In this document: positions 1 through 6,031 of the stretch, piece by piece
Position numbering within the stretch: the first letter of the stretch is position 1
Layout of the letters: each line of letters opens with the position of its first letter
Source of the DNA: Actinomycetota bacterium
GTDB lineage: Bacteria > Acidobacteriota > Blastocatellia > Chloracidobacteriales > Chloracidobacteriaceae
Length of the DNA: 6,031 nt
Direction: 5' to 3'
Assembly (NCBI GenBank): GCA_013298335.1
Contig: JAAFHI010000239.1
Span: forward strand, 1-6,031
Program-made: the position numbers and the translations under genes
The notes under the pieces: generated by a model
The model's input: the letters and a program-made list of their open reading frames with translations, nothing else
Told to the model about the DNA's origin: nothing
The model's database searches: none

Positions 1-88
1 GAAGATGGTTGCGATGGCGGACCGGGCGCTCTACCGGGCGAAGGAAGAAGGGCGAAATCGGGTTTTGCACATGCTGGAAATCGCGTAG
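1..88 (+). CDS. GGDEF diguanylate cyclase, C-terminal end only
   Basis: This is the 3' end of a gene that begins upstream. Base 1 belongs to an incomplete codon; codons are read from base 2 to the TAG at 86-88, giving 28 residues. The peptide contains ADRALYRAKEEGRNRV, the conserved last helix and strand of GGDEF domains (the usual pattern is AD-ALY-AK-GRNRV). GGDEF enzymes make cyclic di-GMP from two GTP. The catalytic GG(D/E)EF loop and any sensory or receiver domain lie outside the window, so activity cannot be judged. It ends 47 bp before a SiaB-type kinase on the same strand, so the two are probably co-transcribed. That pairing recalls the SiaB/SiaC/SiaD system, in which SiaD is a GGDEF enzyme. 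Assignment to the GGDEF fold is strong despite the short piece; the SiaD-like role is inferred from context. Confidence 0.85.
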   Translation, partial: KMVAMADRALYRAKEEGRNRVLHMLEIA

Positions 89-126
89 CCGCACTCCGGC
101 GCGCGAAGTCTGTTCCCGTTCTCACT

Positions 127-131
127 GGAGG
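127..131 (+). promoter_or_regulatory. Ribosome-binding site of the SiaB-like gene
   Basis: GGAGG lies 4 nt before the ATG at 136 and 7 nt before a second, in-frame ATG at 139. The spacing favours initiation at 139, which would remove one Met from the protein. Confidence 0.7.
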
Positions 132-135
132 CGAA

Positions 136-687
136 ATGATGGCAGAGGATGTGTTCCAACTGTATCAGAGCATGAGCAAGCGCAAGATCTGGCTTGCCTT
201 CAAGGGTGCGATTTCGCAGGACGTGCTCGTCGAACTCGGCACGCTGCTGAAAAACAAATCCGCCTTCGACCGGAAGGTGAAGAAGGTTTTCGCCATCTTC
301 GTCGAGATGACCCAGAACATCCTGCACTATTCCGCCGAGACCGAGACCATCGCGGTCGGAGACGGGCGGGCGGCGGGCGTCGGGGTGGTCGTGGTTTCCG
401 AAACCGAAACCGACTACTCCGTGTCGGCGGGCAACATGATCACCAATGAACAGGTCGAGCATCTGCGGTCCCAGTGCGAGCGGATTCATGGCTCGGACGA
501 GGTCCAGCTCAAGCAGTACTACGACGAGCGCATCAAGTCGCACACCCTCGAAGGCAGCAAGGGCGCGGGTCTCGGCCTGCTCGACATCGCGCGCAAGTCG
601 GATTATCCGCTCGAATATGGCATCCAGAACATCGACGACCAGCATTCCTTTTTCGTGATGACCGCGCGCATCGCCAAAGGTCAGTGA
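136..687 (+). CDS. SiaB-family protein kinase (DUF6272-like, GHKL ATPase fold)
   Basis: A 183-residue soluble protein with no signal peptide or membrane segment. It resembles the SiaB family of small kinases with a histidine-kinase-like ATPase fold. The N-box-like helix is at residues 54-66 (E57, N61, H64, Y65 within FVEMTQNILHYS). A glycine-rich ATP-lid segment is at 140-153 (GSKGAGLGLLDIAR), like a G2 box. The canonical D-x-G-x-G box is not obvious; the corresponding place reads SAGNMI (97-102). In Pseudomonas aeruginosa, SiaB phosphorylates SiaC (DUF1987), opposing the phosphatase SiaA, and unphosphorylated SiaC stimulates the diguanylate cyclase SiaD. Here the gene follows a GGDEF gene and precedes a histidine kinase, which supports a c-di-GMP regulatory role. 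The substrate is inferred, because no SiaC gene is in view. The start is either 136 or 139, and the TGA is at 685-687. An alternative is a generic anti-sigma-factor-type serine kinase, but the N-box and the neighbours fit SiaB better. Confidence 0.82.
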   Translation: MMAEDVFQLYQSMSKRKIWLAFKGAISQDVLVELGTLLKNKSAFDRKVKKVFAIFVEMTQNILHYSAETETIAVGDGRAAGVGVVVVSETETDYSVSAGNMITNEQVEHLRSQCERIHGSDEVQLKQYYDERIKSHTLEGSKGAGLGLLDIARKSDYPLEYGIQNIDDQHSFFVMTARIAKGQ

Positions 688-709
688 GCCCCGGAGTCGC
701 CCCTCGCGC

Positions 710-714
710 GGAGG
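710..714 (+). promoter_or_regulatory. Ribosome-binding site of the histidine kinase gene
   Basis: GGAGG sits 8 nt before the ATG at 723. This selects that start over in-frame codons further upstream, which would overlap the SiaB-like gene out of frame by up to about 200 bp. Confidence 0.75.
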
Positions 715-722
715 TTTTACCT

Positions 723-1763
723 ATGTCGAGAGAATCCAGCCACGCCAACGCCCTCGAACTCTTCGCGGAAGAGCGCGACAGCCTGCGCGCCGCCCAGGAG
801 AGTGCTGAAGACGACGCGCTGACGCCCGATCAGGTTCGGCACAACTACCGCCAACTCGTCCGCAAATATGAACGCCTGCTCAAGCAGGCCGTCAAGATCA
901 CGGCTTCCGGCGATGCCATCCAGAACCGGCTGATTCGTACGCAGGCGCAACTCGACGCCCGCAACGCCGAACTCCATTCCGCCAACGACAAGCTCAAGGA
1001 CCTCGACAAGGTGAAGGCCGCCTTCACGGCCATGCTCGTGCATGACCTCAAGTCGCCGCTCAGCGTGGTCAAGGCGACGCTCGAAATTCTGGCCGACGAA
1101 CCGAGCGTGGGCAGCGGGCAGTATGCGCAACTGGTGGTCGCCGCCAGTCAGAGCACCGAGACCATGCTGACGCTCATCAATGAAATGCTCGAAGTGTCGC
1201 GCTCGGAGACGCAGGAAATCACGCTCGATCACGCGCCGGTCAACATCGGACGCTCGATTGAAGCGTTCGGGGCGGAGGTGCGGGCCTCGGCGCGTTCGAA
1301 AAACATCACCGTCCGGGTCGAGACCGACAGCGACGTGCCGTTCATTCTCGGCGACTGGAACAAGCTCAGTCGTGTGTTCGCGAACCTCACCTCGAACGCG
1401 ATCAAGTTCACGCCCAAGGGTGGCGAGATCACCATCAGTTGCCGCGCCGAGATTGACGAAGCCGCCAGCAACGAATACGAGCGGACCAAAATCCGCATCT
1501 GCATCGCCGACACCGGCGAGGGGATTCCGCCCGAGGAACTGCCCCATATTTTCGACCCCTACCGTCAGGTGAGCGCGTCGAAAAGCAAGCACCTCGGCGT
1601 CGGGCTCGGGCTCGCCATCGCCAAGCGCATCACCGAGGCCCACGGCGGCCAGATCACCGTTTCGAGCGAAGTCGGCGGCGGCACCTGCTTCAGTTTGCTG
1701 CTTCCGGCCCATCCGATGTCGCTCAAGGCAAGCGCCGACGGGACCTTCCGTCTGAACGCCTGA
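723..1763 (+). CDS. Soluble sensor histidine kinase (HisKA + HATPase_c)
   Basis: A 346-residue cytoplasmic two-component kinase. Residues 1-36 are polar. Residues 37-100 are strongly helical with heptad-like spacing, a likely coiled-coil dimer or signalling helix. No transmembrane segment or PAS, GAF or receiver domain is seen. The HisKA helix carries the phospho-acceptor in MLVHDLKSPLSVV (H107). The ATPase domain has all its motifs: N box NLTSNAIKFTP (221-231, N225), G1 box DTGEGIP (263-269), F box around F277 (HIFDPYRQ) and G2 box GVGLGLAIA (292-300). It should therefore be catalytically competent. The protein ends with a short tail after the last ATPase strand. The start at 723 follows GGAGG by 8 nt. 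It lies 35 bp after the SiaB-like gene and is last in the operon, before a terminator at 1819-1876. The signal and partner response regulator are unknown; the input may come through the N-terminal helix or a protein partner from the same operon. Confidence 0.93.
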   Translation: MSRESSHANALELFAEERDSLRAAQESAEDDALTPDQVRHNYRQLVRKYERLLKQAVKITASGDAIQNRLIRTQAQLDARNAELHSANDKLKDLDKVKAAFTAMLVHDLKSPLSVVKATLEILADEPSVGSGQYAQLVVAASQSTETMLTLINEMLEVSRSETQEITLDHAPVNIGRSIEAFGAEVRASARSKNITVRVETDSDVPFILGDWNKLSRVFANLTSNAIKFTPKGGEITISCRAEIDEAASNEYERTKIRICIADTGEGIPPEELPHIFDPYRQVSASKSKHLGVGLGLAIAKRITEAHGGQITVSSEVGGGTCFSLLLPAHPMSLKASADGTFRLNA

Positions 1764-1818
1764 TTTTTTTCGGGAACCATCCTCCACCCGCCACGTCATT
1801 CGACTCCGTGACCAGCGC

Positions 1819-1876
1819 CTCGACGGCGTCTTGTCTTGTGTACCGTACCCGATGCCGTCGAGTCGTATTTTTCTTT
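1819..1876 (+). terminator. Rho-independent terminator after the histidine kinase
   Basis: CTCGACGGCGTC (1819-1830) pairs with GATGCCGTCGAG (1851-1862) as a 12-bp stem with one G-U pair. The loop is 20 nt. The RNA then runs into TCGTATTTTTCTTT, with five T at 1868-1872 and three more at 1874-1876. The stem is GC-rich, lies 55 bp beyond the kinase stop codon and precedes the next gene by about 55 bp. The loop is longer than ideal, and the T tract begins a few bases after the stem. No matching A tract precedes the stem, so it is directional (+ strand). Confidence 0.62.
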
Positions 1877-1914
1877 CCCACCCATCTCCGCCCGCGCCCA
1901 TGCGGCGAACATTC

Positions 1915-1920
1915 AGAGGA
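1915..1920 (+). promoter_or_regulatory. Ribosome-binding site of the alpha-2-macroglobulin gene
   Basis: AGAGGA precedes two in-frame start candidates: GTG at 1928 (7 nt spacing) and ATG at 1931 (10 nt spacing). ATG was chosen by codon preference. GTG would add one residue and leave the signal peptide intact. Confidence 0.5.
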
Positions 1921-1930
1921 AACCGCCGTG

Positions 1931-1993
1931 ATGATTCGCGTCCTGTGCCTCGCGCTCTTTTCGTTCTTTTTCGGAGTCATCCCGATGAACGCC
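1931..1993 (+). other. Signal peptide of the alpha-2-macroglobulin
   Basis: It codes for residues 1-21, with a short basic n-region (R3), a 14-residue hydrophobic core and a probable signal peptidase I site after A21 (MNA|QT). The only Cys, C6, is too near the N-terminus and lacks a lipobox, so this does not look like a lipoprotein signal, unlike E. coli YfhM. Confidence 0.75.
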
Positions 1994-4900
1994 CAGACCG
2001 ACGACTACGCTTCGCTCAAAACCGCCGCCGAACGCTTTTTCGCCGAAGGATCCTATGAAAAAGCGCATGAAACCTACGAAAAAGTCGATCTCGCGAAGCT
2101 GCCCCCGGCGGAAGTCCGCTGGGTGAAGTTCCGGCTCGCCGACACCCGCTGGCGCTCGCTCAACGCGACCAACCAGTCGGATCAGGCGCAGTTTGAAACG
2201 GTGCGACAGGAACTCGACGTGCTCGTGCGCGACATCAAGCGGGAAGCCGACCGCGACCTGGTGTGGGCGGAAGTGCAGGAATCGCTCGGCGACTTCTGGT
2301 GGACGCGCCAGTATTCGCGCAACTGGTATCAGGGCTGGCAGAACTACACGCTCGCTCTCGACTGGTGGGCCAACAGCCGGAATCTCGACGCGGCGCGCGA
2401 CCGCTATATCCGGATCGTCTTCAAGGCCGCGGCCACGAATGCCAGCGAGACGTACTATTTTTACGGCTACTACGCGCAGAACATCCCGGTCGAGATTCTC
2501 GACAACGCCCTCAAGATTGCAAAACGCGAGGAAGACCGCTCCCAGCTTCATTATCTGGTGGGAATGACGCTGCGCTATCGGGGCGGCGACTACGAGTCGC
2601 GCATGCGCGTGGCCGAGGAATTCGAGGCGGCGCTGAAGTACGGCAAGAAGTCCGAATGGTATGACGACACGCTTTATCACTACGGCGAATGGATGGCCTC
2701 GACCGGCGACATCATCGCCAATGACAACGGCTCGTTCCGTCAGGAAGCCAACTTCCCGAAGGCGCTCGAACTCTTCCGCCGCCTGACGACGGAGTTCCAG
2801 AAGGGCGAGTCGCGCTACGTCGACAACGCAAAGCAACAGATCGAAACCATCACCGGACCGCAGTTGTCGGTCGGTGTTTCGAACGTCTTCCTGCCCGGCT
2901 CCGACATTCAGTTCTACGCCAACTGGCGCAATCTGAAGAAAATCGACTACACGATTTACAAGGTGAACCTGCCGGCTGATTCACGTCTCGCGGATGAAAA
3001 TGACGGTGGCCAGTGGTTGCAGCGGCTCGCGCTCGACGGTCGGCAACCGTTCAGGACGCTGTCGCGCGACGGTCAGGAAAAGGGCGATTACCGGCCCCAT
3101 GCGGAAGTGGTGAAACTCGACGCGAAGCTCGACATCGGCGCGTATGTCGTGGTCGCGCGCTCGGGGGGGAAGCAGGCGCGGGAACTGATTCTCGTGACCG
3201 ACACGGCCATCGTGACGAAGACCGCCGGTTCGAAACTGGTTGTATTCACCTGCAACGCGCTCGACGGTTCACCGGTACCTGAATCGAGCGTGCGGGTGTG
3301 GCAGCGGTACTACGACAACGGCAAGTACCACTGGCGCGATTACTCGGCGCTGACCAATACCGACGGCATTGCGGTCATCGACAAGGGCACGACCGGCGAT
3401 TCGTTCATGGTTTTTTCAGCTTCGGGTGACCGACAGGCATATTCGGTCGGATACGGCGGCGGCTCCGACGACCGCGCCGAGGGCTGGCGCATCTACGCCT
3501 TCACCGACCGCCCGGCGTATCGTCCCGGCGATACGGTGCAGTGGAAGATGTTTGCGCGAATCCTCAAGGACAAAGGCTACACGACGCCCGCGGACCGTCC
3601 GCTGGACTACGTCATCATGAATCCGCGCGGCGAAAAGATTTCGGAAGGAAAACTCAGGCTCAACCAGTTCGGCGCGGGATGGGGCGCGACCGAGGTCACG
3701 GCGCAGATGCCGCTCGGGGAATACCGCATCGAATTCGGCGTGAAGAAGGCCGACGACAATTTCGACGAAGTCGGATCGGCGGTGCTGTTCCGGCTCGAAG
3801 AATACAAACTGCCCGAGTTCCGGGTATCGGTGAAGACACCAGAAGAAAACGGCAAGCGCAAGGCGTTCCGGCTCGGCGACAAGGTCGAAGTCGAGATTTC
3901 CGCCGAGTACTACTTCGGTGGCGCGGTGGCGAACGGCACGGCGGAAGTCATCGTCTACCAGAACCCGTTCTATCGCTATTTCCCGATCTATCGCGACTTT
4001 CCGTTTCTCTATGACGACGAGTCGCCCTATCGCAACTACGGCTACAACAACGGCCAGCAGGTCAAACGCGAGACGTTGAAACTCAACGCCGAAGGCAAGG
4101 CCACGCTCATCCTCGACACGCCGCGCTTCAACCAGCAGGACCTCGAATACCGCATCGAGGCGCGGGTGACTGATTCATCGCGCCGCGAAGTGGTGGCGAA
4201 TGAATCGGTGCGCGTGACCCGGCAGCGGTTCGCGGTCAACGCGCGGCCCGAACACTATGTTCATCGGCCTTCCGAAAAGGTCGCCATTGATTTCACTGCG
4301 CTCGACGCCAACGACAACCCGGTCGAAGCCGAAGGTCAGGTCGTGGTCACGCGCGAAATGTGGAAAGAGCTTTACCTGGACGAAAACGACAAGGTCGTCA
4401 CGGTCGCAGACATCCGCAAGCGCAACGACGGCAAACCCTATCGTCTGAAGTTCCGCGGCTATGAACGCGAGGAAATTCTCAAGCAGACCGTGAAGACCGA
4501 CGCGAAGGGCAAGGGACGGCTGGAATTCGTCGCGCCGCGCGAGGGCTACTACCGCATCGGCTGGACCACGCCCGAAAAGGGCCGCAATCCGATTACCGCC
4601 GAGGCGACGGTGTGGGTCTCGACGACCACGGCCAACGATCTCGGCTACAACACGGGCAATCTTGAAATCATCGCCGACAGCGATACGTTCAAGGTCGGTC
4701 AGACCGCGCCGGTTCTACTGGCCGCGCCGACGAGCGGGCGGACGGTGCTGTTCACCATCGAACGCGGCGGCCTGGACGAGTTTCGCGTGATTCGCATGAC
4801 CGGGACGACCAAGCTCGTGGAAGTGCCCATCGGCGAACAGGACGTGCCGAACATTTTCCTCCACGCCGACTCGGTATTCGGGGCGCAGTTGTCGCAGCAG

Positions 4901-6031
4901 GTCAAGCCGATCGTGGTGCCGCCGACCGCGAAGTTCCTGACGGTTGAAGTGAAATCCGACAAGGCCCAGTACCAGCCGCGCGAGTCGGGCACGCTGACCG
5001 TGATCACGAAGGACGCCGACGGCAAGCCGGTTTCGGCTGAAGTCGCCGTGGCCGTGTCGGATGAGGCTGTCAGCTACATCCAGCAGGATTTCGCGGGCGA
5101 TCCGCGCAAGTTCTTCTATGGAGACAAACGCAACCAGCGCATCCAGACGCAATCTTCGTTCAATCAGAAGCAGTACCTGAAAGTCGTTCCCCAGCCGGAG
5201 CCGAAGGTCGGGCAGGCAAGCAACCAGCCGGGGAATGCCCAGTTTTACGGTCAGATCGATGACCTGAGCGGGGCGAGTGGGAATCGTACCAGAAACGTGT
5301 CGAGCGAAGTCGTCGCGATGGATGCCGCCAAACCCGCGCCTCCGCCCGCGGCAGCCCCGATCATGGCGGGTGCGTCGATGGAGAAATCCGCGCGCGCCGA
5401 TAACGGCCGCGCCGAAAGAAAACAAAAGAAAGATGGTCTGAAGGAAGAACGCGATGGAACGTCGGCGGGCGGCGAACAACCCAACAACGTCACTGTGCGA
5501 ACCGATTTCCGCGCGACGGCTTTCTGGAAACCCGATGTCGTGACCGATGCCAACGGTCAGGCGACGGTGAAGTTCACCTACCCCGATTCGCTGACGAGCT
5601 GGAAAGCGGTGGCCCGCGCGGGCACGCCCGCGAGCCAGTTCGGCATGGGCGAGGCGACCGCGCGGACCAACCAGCCGCTGCTCGTTCGCCTGCAAACGCC
5701 GCGTTTCCTCGTGACCGGCGACACGGTGACGATTTCTGCCGTCGTCAACAACAACAACGCCCAGCCGGTCTCGGCGACGGTTGCGCTTGAAGCCACCGGG
5801 TTGACCATCGCGGGTGGTCCGCAGACATTCACCGTTCCGGCAAATGGTGAAATGCGCGCCGACTGGACGACCACGGTTATCAAGCCCGGCACAGCGAAAC
5901 TGAAGACGACGGTCAAGGGCGGGGCCTACGCCGACGCGATGGAACGCGAACTCCCGATGTTTGAACGGGGTATCGAGAAGTTCCTCGCGCAGTCGGGCAA
6001 GGTTCGCGGCAATGACGGGACCTTCACGGTG
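1931..6031 (+). CDS. Bacterial alpha-2-macroglobulin family protein, 3' end cut off
   Basis: 1367 codons are open from the ATG at 1931 to the window edge. Residues 1-21 form a signal peptide (basic R3, hydrophobic LCLALFSFFFGVIP, likely cleavage after MNA) with no lipobox, so a soluble periplasmic or secreted protein is expected. Residues 24-308 are helical and TPR-like. An MG1-like domain starts near 310. MG2 carries YAFTDRPAYRPGDTV (522-536), and MG3 starts at EEYKLPEF (623-630). A BRD-type domain covers about 918-1064 (SDEAV 1043-1047, FFYG 1061-1064). A low-complexity bait-like stretch lies at 1078-1184. The A2M domain follows, with FRATAFWKPDVVTDANG (1193-1209), then the next macroglobulin strands. 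Family members trap proteases: cleavage of the bait collapses the molecule around the attacker, and many form a thioester bond to it. The thioester domain (CxEQ where present) would follow the window edge, so its presence cannot be judged. A terminator upstream suggests its own transcription unit. No pbpC, the common partner of enterobacterial yfhM, is visible. Confidence 0.93.
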   Translation, partial: MIRVLCLALFSFFFGVIPMNAQTDDYASLKTAAERFFAEGSYEKAHETYEKVDLAKLPPAEVRWVKFRLADTRWRSLNATNQSDQAQFETVRQELDVLVRDIKREADRDLVWAEVQESLGDFWWTRQYSRNWYQGWQNYTLALDWWANSRNLDAARDRYIRIVFKAAATNASETYYFYGYYAQNIPVEILDNALKIAKREEDRSQLHYLVGMTLRYRGGDYESRMRVAEEFEAALKYGKKSEWYDDTLYHYGEWMASTGDIIANDNGSFRQEANFPKALELFRRLTTEFQKGESRYVDNAKQQIETITGPQLSVGVSNVFLPGSDIQFYANWRNLKKIDYTIYKVNLPADSRLADENDGGQWLQRLALDGRQPFRTLSRDGQEKGDYRPHAEVVKLDAKLDIGAYVVVARSGGKQARELILVTDTAIVTKTAGSKLVVFTCNALDGSPVPESSVRVWQRYYDNGKYHWRDYSALTNTDGIAVIDKGTTGDSFMVFSASGDRQAYSVGYGGGSDDRAEGWRIYAFTDRPAYRPGDTVQWKMFARILKDKGYTTPADRPLDYVIMNPRGEKISEGKLRLNQFGAGWGATEVTAQMPLGEYRIEFGVKKADDNFDEVGSAVLFRLEEYKLPEFRVSVKTPEENGKRKAFRLGDKVEVEISAEYYFGGAVANGTAEVIVYQNPFYRYFPIYRDFPFLYDDESPYRNYGYNNGQQVKRETLKLNAEGKATLILDTPRFNQQDLEYRIEARVTDSSRREVVANESVRVTRQRFAVNARPEHYVHRPSEKVAIDFTALDANDNPVEAEGQVVVTREMWKELYLDENDKVVTVADIRKRNDGKPYRLKFRGYEREEILKQTVKTDAKGKGRLEFVAPREGYYRIGWTTPEKGRNPITAEATVWVSTTTANDLGYNTGNLEIIADSDTFKVGQTAPVLLAAPTSGRTVLFTIERGGLDEFRVIRMTGTTKLVEVPIGEQDVPNIFLHADSVFGAQLSQQVKPIVVPPTAKFLTVEVKSDKAQYQPRESGTLTVITKDADGKPVSAEVAVAVSDEAVSYIQQDFAGDPRKFFYGDKRNQRIQTQSSFNQKQYLKVVPQPEPKVGQASNQPGNAQFYGQIDDLSGASGNRTRNVSSEVVAMDAAKPAPPPAAAPIMAGASMEKSARADNGRAERKQKKDGLKEERDGTSAGGEQPNNVTVRTDFRATAFWKPDVVTDANGQATVKFTYPDSLTSWKAVARAGTPASQFGMGEATARTNQPLLVRLQTPRFLVTGDTVTISAVVNNNNAQPVSATVALEATGLTIAGGPQTFTVPANGEMRADWTTTVIKPGTAKLKTTVKGGAYADAMERELPMFERGIEKFLAQSGKVRGNDGTFTV
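2000..2854 (+). other. N-terminal helical, TPR-like region of the alpha-2-macroglobulin
   Basis: Residues 24-308 are predicted alpha-helical by composition. They have TPR-like signatures at both ends: AEGSYEKAHETYEKV near 38-52, and FPKALELFRRL near 275-285 with a following helix. Between them lies an aromatic-dense segment, residues 122-146, with ten Trp/Tyr/Phe in 25 residues, and a Tyr cluster at 175-181. This pre-MG helical region is typical of one subset of large bacterial alpha-2-macroglobulins and absent from the animal proteins. It may be a protein-interaction platform. The TPR assignment is by eye and degenerate. Confidence 0.55.
5162..5482 (+). other. Candidate bait region of the alpha-2-macroglobulin
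   Basis: Residues 1078-1184 separate the end of the BRD-type domain from the A2M domain, the place of the protease bait in this family. The stretch is low-complexity. It starts Gln/Asn/Pro-rich, has an Ala/Pro run (1132-1148, with KPAPPPAAAP at 1134-1143), then a highly charged Lys/Arg/Glu segment (1151-1175), then a Gly/Ser/Asn linker. It offers many sites for trypsin-like proteases and looks disordered, as expected for a bait. The boundaries are approximate and the function is inferred from position and composition. Confidence 0.55.

Noticed and set aside
1726..1770. Possible terminator at the kinase stop codon: GACGG/CCGTC hairpin and a T7 run
   Set aside because: The inner stem is only 5 bp and ends 11 nt before the T run; the outer AGGC/GCCT pairing needs a large internal loop. 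The 1819-1876 structure is much better.
717..1901. 394-codon open frame on the - strand opposite the histidine kinase
   Set aside because: It lies antisense to a gene with full catalytic motifs. Its Arg/Gly/His/Val-rich translation matches no family and is typical of a high-GC shadow frame.
1863..1914. Promoter for the alpha-2-macroglobulin gene (TATTTT at 1866-1871 as a -10 box)
   Set aside because: No reasonable -35 box lies at 16-18 bp, and the T-rich run is better explained as the terminator tail.
1913..2836. 307-codon open frame on the - strand opposite the alpha-2-macroglobulin start
   Set aside because: It is antisense to a verified signal peptide and helical region, with biased composition and no domain. 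It is a shadow frame.
2263..4448. Several + strand open frames of 60-160 codons in other frames
   Set aside because: They overlap the continuous alpha-2-macroglobulin frame, have Arg/Ser/Thr-biased translations and lack credible ribosome-binding sites.
4715..5695. 326-codon open frame on the - strand
   Set aside because: It is opposite the BRD, bait and A2M domains. The translation is Arg/Leu/Gly-rich without recognisable motifs.

Overview
The window is high-GC (about 60% or more by eye), densely coding DNA from a Gram-negative-type bacterium. All recognisable genes lie on the + strand. No genus can be assigned from sequence alone. The mix of a SiaB-type kinase, a GGDEF enzyme, a soluble histidine kinase and a very large exported alpha-2-macroglobulin would suit an environmental deltaproteobacterium-like lineage or another deep-branching Gram-negative phylum; that is inference only.

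Region 1 (1-1763) is the distal part of a signalling operon. It holds the last 28 residues of a GGDEF diguanylate cyclase, then a 183-residue SiaB-type GHKL kinase, then a 346-residue soluble histidine kinase with intact H, N, G1, F and G2 boxes. Gaps are 47 and 35 bp, and both complete genes have a GGAGG ribosome-binding site. By analogy with Pseudomonas siaABCD, the SiaB-like protein would phosphorylate a SiaC-type (DUF1987) partner that controls the diguanylate cyclase. The SiaC and phosphatase genes are not in the window and may lie upstream.

Region 2 (1764-1930) is a 167-bp intergenic gap. It contains a convincing rho-independent terminator (12-bp stem followed by a T tract) that separates the signalling operon from the next gene. 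A ribosome-binding site lies at its right edge. I cannot call a promoter there with confidence.

Region 3 (1931-6031) is one open reading frame of 1367 codons that runs off the right edge. I translated it codon by codon and it has no internal stop. It encodes a bacterial alpha-2-macroglobulin: signal peptide, an aromatic-rich helical/TPR-like N-terminal region of about 285 residues, an MG1-like domain, MG2, MG3, further macroglobulin domains, the BRD-type domain, a low-complexity Ala/Pro then Lys/Arg/Glu stretch in the bait-region position, and the A2M (MG7-like) domain. The thioester domain would come next and is cut off. No mobile element, tRNA, rRNA or CRISPR array was seen.
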